DNA of 64,000 nucleotides, from the NCBI GenBank assembly GCA_022376515.1, contig WTXI01000071.1, positions 62,001 to 126,000 on the forward strand, given 5' to 3'. Below, piece by piece: positions 55,634-64,000 of the stretch. Positions within the stretch are counted from its first letter, which is position 1, and the number at the start of each line of letters is the position of its first letter. The position numbers and the translations under genes were made by a program. Below the pieces are notes generated by a model. That model was not told the DNA's origin and searched no databases. It saw only the letters and a program-made list of their open reading frames with translations. The DNA is from Lactifluus volemus (lineage: Eukaryota > Basidiomycota > Agaricomycetes > Russulales > Russulaceae).

Positions 55634-56823
55634 CTGTGATCGGAGGTTCTGAATGGATGATACCGTCTGATTGAGCCTTGAAGTGGGCTGATGAACTTTC
55701 GAGAACGTCTGATTTTGGATTAGCAAGAGAAACAGTTTTCGGCGAGGCACTGACACGGTTCGGCTCAAGCCTGACGCTGGAGCGCACGTGGCCTTTGGCG
55801 CTCATTGGCACGGCTAAGCTACTAGTAACACCAGTCACTGGGAGTTTTAGATAACGGCCGTTGGGTGATCACCCCCAACGGGGAGCACCACACCTGTGAC
55901 ACCAGTTTGCCCTCGGGGTGCCTGCGACGATCGGCTGTACGTCCTTGGGCTCCCTCTCCGTACTTCCTGTGACCTTCTAATATCGCCTCCTGCCGCTTAA
56001 TCATATTGCGATAAACGCATCACTTACTTTATGATACTACTGCCGCCCTTGCCGTCTCATCACCTACATCTAAGCTGTTGAAAAATGAAGCCTGATGCCA
56101 AGTCTGATAGAACTTTTGTGTAGATTTGACGATGTCCCTTCGTGAGATTTCGTTAGCATCTACATTAACCAAATTTGGATGCCAACTGACATCCTTGAAC
56201 GAGGCCGTGGATGTACGTAGCAATTGAACTGCCAGTGGCAAGAGCTTGACATGGGTCACCGGTCTATCTACCATGACAGGCGTGACGGAGCGATGACAGA
56301 GGTCTCGGAGCTAGTGGAAAGGAGTCAACCTATCGGTATTAACACAGAAATTCCCTCTCTCACTTGCTCCCGGTCTGATACCAGGCCAGGCGTATCTCGG
56401 GGATTCCCCAGCTATTCAAGTTGAACATTTAGCGGCAACAACAATGACAACCGTATGGGTTTACAAGGCTGGGATTATGATAGCACGGGAGCCATCTCCG
56501 CCCTCGCTGGCTTCAGGACATCCACATGTACTAGGCTACTAGTATTACCTTCAACAGTACGTTGAATCCAAGTCACAAGCGAGACCCGTGAATGTTGCAA
56601 TGTACATCAGGTCACGGCATGAATGTCATGGGCAACAAGTTGGTTTGCGAATCTGTTCTGACGCACACATCAATGTTTATCAAAATATTCCGCATATCTG
56701 TGAACATGGCACAGTTTGAAGGCATTAAATAACCGGGGTACAGCACGGCAAAGATGGTATGTGTTGTAGACACCAAAGTCAGTGAAAGATAGATGAGCGC
56801 CAAACAGCACCGATTGACTCACG
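55634..56823. other. Intergenic between tandem F-box copies
   Basis: Upstream flank of paralogue 2 (55634-55830, matching 58361-58560) followed by a segment unique to this copy (about 55830-56000). Then comes the downstream flank of paralogue 3. No gene seen. Confidence 0.6.
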
Positions 56824-58360
56824 CTACTCATAATCTTCATTTAATGGGAGCCGGTGAACCGTGACAGGGCGATCGGAATGCAGACGTGCAGTGACGAATA
56901 GCTCTATGGCTTCCTCCTCGAGTTTGTCTCGCCAATAAAATTGGTAAAGGTAGAGATGTTGAAGTCCAGGTAACACCTCGGTGACACTTTTCCCGGTATG
57001 TCCTCCGAGTCGCAGAGAAGATACGATGTATGGTTGTATCTTGCCAAAGAAACGCACGGTATGAACAGCCGTGAATGGGTGGAAAAGTACCAGCCATTCG
57101 CGATTGTCCATCAGGTCCTCCAAATCCGAGATGTCCAACTCCGAGAAGGCTATATCGCTTCCGATATCGAGCTCTGTAACCCCGGAAAGTAGAGACGAAG
57201 ACTGAGTGCATGTCTGTGCCATAGATGAAACCTGTCGACCTGGCGCGTCCTCCATGATTCCCAGGTTGAGCGTTTTGTAGGAACATGTCCCCTCTGACTG
57301 GGAAAGTTGGATGGCGACGCTATAAAGCGTGAATGTCACATGTGCACGATCGAACGGCCCGAGCGTCCGGCGTGAGTGAGAAATGACCTGTCGGATGTCA
57401 GAGATGTGCTGATCGAACACGATCCTGAGATCTTCGAGTTGAGGGGCATCTATTTGAGCCAGAAGGTCCTCTAAGTGCTCGTTGGTACCACGAAACTCGA
57501 ACTGGGTGAGAGCAGGGAGGAGAGCAGGGAGGAGAGCGCGTGTGAGTGGGGGCTGACGTCGGATGGTTCCAGATTGTTCGAACTCGATGTTAAGGTGTGT
57601 GAGCCTTGTCAGGGCAGAGAGACCTGTGGCCATTGCCTCGGGTGAATTGTAACCAATATCGGACATACGTAGAAGCTCGAGTTCGGAAAGGTCGTTGCAA
57701 GACAAAAGGAATTGAGGCAAGGTCGGAAATGTAAGGCCTTCCAAACGGAGTGATCGTAGACGTGGGGCAGAGCCTCCTAGGAACGCATCGGAAAGCACTG
57801 GCGCATGCTCATACAAGTACGTCGAAAGGTGGAAAGTTGTGAGTAGAGGGAACTGCTTCTGCATCACTGTGGCCAATCTTTCATATTCTGAGTCTGTTAG
57901 ATGGAGAGTGATTTGGCATATGCGGTCATGGTGCTCGAGTGCAGCCATGATGCTATCCCCAATATTCAAAGAACTAATTTCGATAGGAAAGGGCGGCCAG
58001 ACATTCAACATCTCCTTCACAGCAGTATCATTGGTGCAGTAAAGGCGTAGATCGAGGCTGAAGGGGGACGAAAACATGACGTATCGCCATCTTTGGCATA
58101 CGTGCACCAGCTTGTGCCACATCTTTGGCCACGGCCTTGAACATTCATATGACTTGACAGCAGCCAGTCGGCAGAAGTCGAAGATTTTTAGGAGGATTTC
58201 ATCTGGAAGCGCTCCGATTTCCACACATGGGGAGTTCTCGCCTAGAACACACAGGTAAGTGATCATTGTGGGCGCAAGGAATTGAAAAGACCGTACGATT
58301 CCTTCCAGGAGCCTGAGTGTTCAACACCCTGTCCCGTATTACAGGCCTTAGAAGGGCCAT
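56824..58360 (-). CDS. F-box protein, paralogue 3
   Basis: Third copy: exon 1 58297-58360, intron 58242-58296 (55 nt), exon 2 56824-58241. The total of 1,482 nt gives 493 residues plus stop. F-box: ENSPCVEIGALPDEILLKIF then WPKMWHKLVHVCQRWRYVMF. Its Leu-rich region carries LTRLTHLNIEFEQSGTIRRQ, then a duplicated short LLPALLPALTQFEFRG stretch not seen in the other copies. It ends LNEDYE-stop. The gene appears intact. Paralogue 2 is its closest relative in the window. Confidence 0.85.
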
Positions 58361-60669
58361 CTATCGTGATCGAAGGAACGCCAGAGGTTCTGAATGGCTA
58401 ATACCGTCTGATTGAGCCTTGAAATAGGTTGATGAACTTTCGAGAACGTCTGATTTTGGATTAGCAAGAAAAACAGTTTTCGGCGAAGTTCGGACACGGC
58501 CCGGCTCAAGCCCGACGCTGGAGCGCACGTGGCCTTTGGCGCTCACTGGCAACAAAGAGTTGTAATAAGGCGAAAATGATAATCACAAGACAGTGGCAGG
58601 AAGACTTTCCCGTGTCACGAGGCGGTAATCGCCAAATGGTTTTTTTTAACGATTTCTTACACCAGTTATTAAATGAAATACAAAAGTTCTAACTGGCGAA
58701 ATTGGATTAAATTGAGTGCCAATGTGACCATTGTGCGTGCTCCAAGGTGCGTGAACACGTTCTAAGTGTCAGATTGGGTGGCTATTGTTGACTCTTCTTA
58801 CAGTGTAGTTTGGGAGCCCATAAATCTCAGACCATGCTCAGACCCAAGCTCAGACCTGTTTCTTTTTCTAAGTCTGCATTTATATTCTGCAACATGTGGC
58901 TACTATGACAAAGACGCGGTCCCCGGGGTGGGATTGTAAATGCGGCTGGGGAAGAAAGAGGCGTAGCAGTGTACTCGACGGTTTCGTGGTTGTGTGGGGG
59001 CGGCCAGTAGCACCGGGCAGGCGGTCGTCGATTAATGATCCGGACGCGGCTGCCGTAGTCACATATGGATGGATGTATCAGTAACAGTGGTCAATGGCTT
59101 ACAGCCATATGAAACACAACTGTTATATACTCTTCGAGACGATTTTGCCTCTCTTTACTAGTTCTCTCACTCTATTTGTTAAAACAGTTAAATTAACTAC
59201 TGTACAGGGGTGGCGTCCCGAAGACGCCACAATCCCGCCATCACTACATCAACATCAACTTGAGCCTGAGGCGCAACGGCGCGGGTCCAAAATCGGCTCC
59301 TATGGTTGAAGCTTCACCGTTTGATTGTTCGTTTGATTGTTATACCAAAATGAAGACGGATCAGTGCCGGTGCTAGCTCGGGTGAAACGAGAGCAACTTG
59401 AAGTGCACAAATGGGAAGCGAAGAGTGAGTGAATCAGACAAGTTTGCTGTGTTACGCCATTAAAACAAGTTGTCCGAGGCACAAAAAAATGAGAGGTAAA
59501 TTAATTTGATATGGTACTAACTCCAATTGAATAGCACTCGAAAGGGAGAATAGAAGTAACAACAGGGAGTGAACGATAGTGGAGCAAGAAAATAATAGCT
59601 CGACTGCGCCATGAGCGGGCGCGCCGGCGCTGCGCGGTCGTACTTGGTCCTACCCCGTGGCTTGAGCGGGGTTGAGATGGTCGGCCAATTGTGTAATCGA
59701 GACTCGGAGAGAGAGAATGCTGGCTGGGGCTGGCCGGGGACACAGCGTTAGAGGGGGTTAATCACGGTATAGGGTAGCAACGATAGAGGGGAAACTATTG
59801 TCTTTGACAGCGAGAGATGGCATTGGGGATGCAGTGATGAGATGTCTTTCTCGGGCCGCTCTGAATCGAAGGCAGATATACGAGAACGTCACGGAGGTGC
59901 ACTGGGGGGCTCCTTCAGTTCAAGTTGATCCGCAACCACTACCAAGTGCAAATTTTCCACGGCAGCCGTCAGTTAGATTTCTGCATCCGATAATTGGGTA
60001 TTGTATTCAACGCTGTGCACCTGAACGTAAGGCCGACGTCCATACTGTATGTTCGTCTGTCGTATATTGTACAGTAGCTTCGCGAGTTGGCGACGTCTGA
60101 AAAACTGCACCGCGTGACATAACAGATTGAGACGAAGGATTATTATTAATGATGCTATCGGTTATAAATAGCTTTAACCAACGACTCGGACTCGGATCAC
60201 TGGCATCCTCTGGTAGATCTCTACATCCAACAATGTTTCAATTGGCTATGTACAGTATGGTGTACTGTAAGGCGTAAAATTTACGCTGCTGGCGTCGGCT
60301 ATCTCGGCTGCGTATTACCTCACCTTGTTCGTCTGTGGCTATGCGTCATCCCACTGAAACCTACATCAATCTCTATTCGCCCAAACCTCGATCCCATGGA
60401 AATAAATATTTGAATATGAGATGAGGCTGTGATCATAGGTGTGGTTGACTGCGTAATACTGACGGAAGGTCAACATAAATATTTCCCCTCAAAGTGATGT
60501 CTCCATCCTCCTTTTCCGAGTCCTAGCCATCACCACTTCTCTAGGTGCGCGTACATTCTATCATCTTCACCGTCGTCGTTATTTTTACCCTTATATTATT
60601 TCGTCCACCCAGGTATCTTATTGGATAACCCGGTCGCGCACCTGAGTAATTTTTCTTCAAGCTCTGACA
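58361..60669. other. Gene-poor interval
   Basis: The first 200 bp are the duplicated upstream flank of the F-box unit. Beyond that I see no exon chain or domain. TACTGTA/TACAGTA words occur at 59198, 60043, 60070, 60251 and 60263, and a short GGCGTC/GACGCC stem near 59212-59228. Confidence 0.5.
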
Positions 60670-61860
60670 ATGATGTTGTCCTTCAAATTCTTGGCGGCAG
60701 TTCTTGTTCCTCTCGCCGTGTCGGCTGTACCAGTCCGCCGCGGTACTGACCCTTCTACCCTTCAAGTCCTCCGTGAGTATTCTCAACCCTATCAGTTGCT
60801 ATCATCAATTCGGGGGCTTATAGACATCCTCAGGGTTCGCGACGGTTCTCGAAAGTCTAGATACCGCCTTTTACGAGGGGCTTCTGGGAAAATTCAAAGC
60901 GCAGGATTTCATCAATGCTGGATTCATCTCTGGGGACCTTCCCATTACTGAACTGACCACAATCGAGGCTGAAGAAGGCACACACGCTACGGCACTTGAG
61001 GTATGCATCGACTTGTGCTCATTTCTCTCGGAGTTGCGTCTGACAAGTTGGTGTAGGGGATCATTACCAAGCTCGGCGATCAGCCACTCTCTGGCTGTCA
61101 GTTCAACGTATCTAGTCTCTTGACTGATGTGAAGACAGCAGTGAAAGCGTCACGAATCATCGAACAAGTTGGTATTGGGGCTTTCTCTGGTTCCGGTCAC
61201 TTGATCCAAGATCCGAGTGTGTTGACGTCTGCGGATTCAATCCTAACGAGCGAGGCGCGGCACCAGGCGATCACCAACCTGCTTAATGCTGCCTCACCCT
61301 CTCCTCAGCCCTTTGACATCCCCCTTCTTCCACAGGAGGTTCTCGCGATGGCGGGAGGCCTCATCTCAGGTTGCGACCTCGGGGTAAAGGGTGCGCTTTC
61401 TCACGCTCGGCTGCTTATTATTATTAATAATGGAGCTTTCTTCGCGTCATCAGCCAACCCCCCACTCACGGTTACCAACGAAGGTCCCATCTTGATTGAC
61501 ACTATTCTACAGTTCAGCTCACCTACCCTCAAAGGAAACACCTCGGTAAGTCACGATCGTTGCACAGCAACCAATATTTTGGCTCGACTCCTCTCACACC
61601 TGTATCCACAGGACTACTTCTGCCAGCTGTTGACTGGTGACATGGCCAATGCAACCGTCCTCCCGTTCGACGATTGCCCCATTCCAGCAACCTTCGAAGG
61701 CCCCGCCTTCGCCTTCATCACGTCGAATAACCAACCACTTAGCGGCGACGTAATAGTCCGGCAGACGCAGAACAGTACAGTCGTCGCAGGTCCAACCATC
61801 CTTTTCGTCGACTCGCTATCCGACCCGATCGCACAGCTCATCGTCAACAGTCACCAATAG
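60670..61860 (+). CDS. Secreted ferritin-like (Rds1-type) stress protein
   Basis: Ferritin-like domain protein related to fungal Rds1 and plant desiccation-related proteins. Signal peptide: MMLSFKFLAAVLVPLAVSAV. Exon 1 ends STLQVL at GTGAGT; exon 2 reads RFATVLESLDTAFYEGLLGK, then INAGFISGDLPITELTTIEA and EEGTHATALE, the E-x-x-H type helix of the four-helix bundle. Exon 3 opens GIITKLGDQPLSGCQFN and carries LTDVKTAVKASRIIEQVGIG, LTSADSILTSEARHQAITNL and FDIPLLPQEVLAMAGGLISG. Introns GTGCGC...CATCAG and GTAAGT...CCACAG lead to ANPPLTVTNEGPILIDTILQ and DYFCQLLTGDMANATVLPFD. The stop is at 61860. Four to five exons, about 330 residues. The family is linked to stress or starvation response in fungi; metal binding is not proven here. 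Confidence 0.85.
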
Positions 61861-64000
61861 GTGCTTCTTCCCTCAACGACGCTCATTAGGAGTGAAGACT
61901 TAACGTAATAATATTTTTCAATGTACTAATGACAGCAATGAATGTTATGATATTTGTTGATTATATTAACGACTGCATCGAGGTACCTATAGCTTGTAGT
62001 AATAATAGCAATGGTCCTTTTTTTCGTTGTGATATATGTATTGGTTGTAGGAATCGTCTCAGCAACTTGAAAGGATTTCGTGCTTCTTTTTCCCGCTTGT
62101 TGCCGCTGTCATCATGGTCTGCTTTGTTTACAACTTTACATGCTTACTGCAATGCTCTTTCTTCACTGAAACCCAACCTTTCTACTTCGTTCATCATCGG
62201 GGTAATACGCATGTATTTGTTTGCCTTTTTGGGCGGATGTGCTACAGCATGGAAATAAACGTATCACTCGTCGAGCGTTAAATATGTTCAATGCCTGCGG
62301 CCGTCAATTCAAGTTCTCGCAACACGCACACTGGTAGACAACAGCGCGAAAAATATCGCCGTTCTACTAAAACCCATCTTTACGCTTTCCTCGCTACTCG
62401 AGTGATCCTCCTCCTCCTCCACGGCTTCTCCACCGACAACTGATTAATCAACGTGGGTCCGCCCGCATGTCCCGAGCGACACATCACCTGTTTATCCTCT
62501 CCTCCGTTTCATCATCATCTCCATTCGCCGGCGGCTCATCCTCAAAGATCTCGCACTCCAAGATCTTCCTTGATTGTGATCGGCATCAACATTCTGACGT
62601 TCCAGGTTTAAGTCCGGTGGTGGTGCCGGTGGCGTACGGGCCTGGCTGTGCATTCGTCCCACTCCGTCATCACTTGGCAGATTCCATCGTACCGCGTCGT
62701 AGCCGAGGGATTGGGATCTGTACCGTAAGCCCTTGACACGCGAATGGATCTCGGATCTGTCACTTGATAAATGTGATCCCTCGACTGCTGGCGCACAGCG
62801 GCCATGGCCACAACGACTAAGCCTTATAGCCATTCTGGTTCATCATGACTGCTGTAGGGTCGGCCTCGTGGCTACGCTCGGATTCGACCCATTTTGTCCG
62901 ACATCGGGACATCTCGGACATCTCAGGAGATGTAAGGTGACTTCACACTTCAACCCTATTTCAGTGGACGTCTTGGACACACACAGAACAGGGGATATAT
63001 CTTAATTACTCCATTTTAGGACCTTCTTTCATATTACCTTAAGTAGCGACACTCATGTACTTAAGGACACGGAATGTAGGGGAGAAATCCCCAGCAGAAA
63101 GCTTGGGTTGCCCCCAAGCAAATAGCTCACTCCATTATTTTTCATTTGGCACTCCCTGTCCCTCCAACTCACCTGTACTCTGGCGAGTACTTTCACTGCC
63201 GAGGTGGGCGCGACCGTGAATCGGATGAGACCGGTGACCAGAAAGTCGCGGTAGCAGCGCGCTTGGTAGATGGAGGAGGTTGTGTCAGGCGTGGGTGTTG
63301 ACACTGATGAACGTCACGGTAAGCCACGTTTTCCGGTACGTAATCCAATTCGGCTATCAAGTGGAAATACTTATCTCATCACGGACATTACTGTAATCAA
63401 TGAAATCCGCTTTCGTTCAGTTAGACGGCCTCGATAACGGACATCATGATGGGTATATTGTACCGTCAGAGGCTACTTACACTGGCAGTAGATGTGGCGC
63501 TCATCTTCAGTGACATGTGATGACTTGACGTTCTTGGAAGCCGTAGGCAGCGCTAAGCATTCACTGTAGATTCTACTGGAATATCCTGCATTGTATACAT
63601 GCAGGGAGGTGCGTGGGTGATCAGATCGATCAGACTGTGTGTGAAAGGGGGGGGAAAGGGGGCGACACCTCTTCATCTTTCACAGCTTCAATGGAAGCCT
63701 TGTAACTAATTATAGCACAAAGTACGTACATTGAGGTAAATTTCGAAGCACTCAGACGCGAAAAACTAGGGGGAGGCCGGCGAGGATGTAAAGAAAACTA
63801 TAGCCGAAACAAGGGAGGTATTACATACCGCGCGGGGCCCCGGTAGGCGAGCGAAGATGGGAATGTGGCTGAGGTGACCGTGACGTGGTGTTGTGTTGAA
63901 TTACCAAATATGATCCTTAGCCAGTCACCAAGCTCAATCCCCACGGACGAATATGTTATCAAAAGATAACACGAGACACAATAGCGTTTCGACCTTGTGA
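61861..64000. other. Right-end interval, only weak exon candidates
   Basis: No complete gene. On minus, three stretches look like possible exons with splice signals: KASIEAVKDEE (about 63666-63700), ECLALPTASKNVKSSHVTED (about 63490-63570, before GTAAGT), and TPDTTSSIYQARCYRDFLVT then GLIRFTVAPTSAVKVLARVQ (about 63170-63300, before GTGAGT). They could belong to a gene entering from beyond the right edge, but I recognise no family and frame continuity is unproven. Confidence 0.35.

Larger units (their letters stand above)
53350..58560. repeat. Tandem segmental duplication (two units of about 2.5-2.7 kb)
   Basis: Unit A (about 53350-55830) and unit B (about 56100-58560) align head-to-tail with high similarity: downstream flank, F-box gene and upstream flank. 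The offset is about 2,724-2,727 bp (gene stops 54100 and 56824; starts 55633 and 58360). Differences are scattered substitutions and small indels, and unit A ends with extra sequence at 55830-56000. Confidence 0.85.

Noticed and set aside
1..64000. CRISPR arrays, bacterial operons, riboswitches, prophage
   Set aside because: The window is intron-rich fungal nuclear DNA; no regularly spaced repeats, Shine-Dalgarno-led gene strings or phage genes were seen.

Overview
The window looks like nuclear DNA from a filamentous basidiomycete, most likely an Agaricomycete. Genes are split by many short introns of about 45-75 nt with GT...AG ends. The conserved proteins are eukaryotic and fungal, and one lineage-restricted family (42.4-43.3 kb) is one I associate with mushroom-forming fungi. 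Species cannot be named from sequence alone. Exon boundaries were derived by hand from reading frame, splice signals and family knowledge; no search was run.

Layout. 1-21 kb is a dense housekeeping block: a Rad16-type repair helicase (minus, cut by the left edge), a WW-domain protein (minus), an HMG-box protein (minus), a PNUTS/Ppn1-type PP1 regulator (plus), an Ldb/Som1-type LIM-binding regulator (minus), the U3 snoRNP protein IMP3 (plus) and a kinesin-3 of the Unc104/KIF1 type (plus). 21-25 kb is gene-poor with hairpins. 25-35 kb carries a cyclopropane-fatty-acid synthase-type methyltransferase (plus), the small GTPase ARL2 (minus) and, divergently from it, translation factor eIF5B (plus). 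35-42 kb is an accessory zone: a 150-bp foldback, a decayed PIF1/Helitron-type helicase fragment abutting a decayed OTU1 deubiquitinase, an unknown TATA-driven small gene, and a 719-bp TA-flanked MITE. 42-50 kb returns to metabolic genes: an uncharacterised family member, complex I subunit NDUFA12, L-2-hydroxyglutarate dehydrogenase, a secreted six-hairpin glycosidase, and a cytochrome b5/acyl-CoA dehydrogenase fusion. 51-58.5 kb holds three F-box paralogues: one on plus and two in a head-to-tail duplication on minus with a period of about 2.73 kb. A secreted ferritin-like Rds1-type protein lies at 60.7-61.9 kb; the right end shows only weak exon candidates.

No single operon-like system is evident. 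The most notable structures are: P-loop motifs assembled from 11-19 nt microexons in Rad16 and kinesin-3 (a further 17-nt microexon lies in ARL2); GC-AG introns in PNUTS and ARL2; reading-frame breaks at homopolymers in the CFA synthase and possibly Ldb; the F-box expansion; and a Helitron-like relic beside a dead OTU1 copy.
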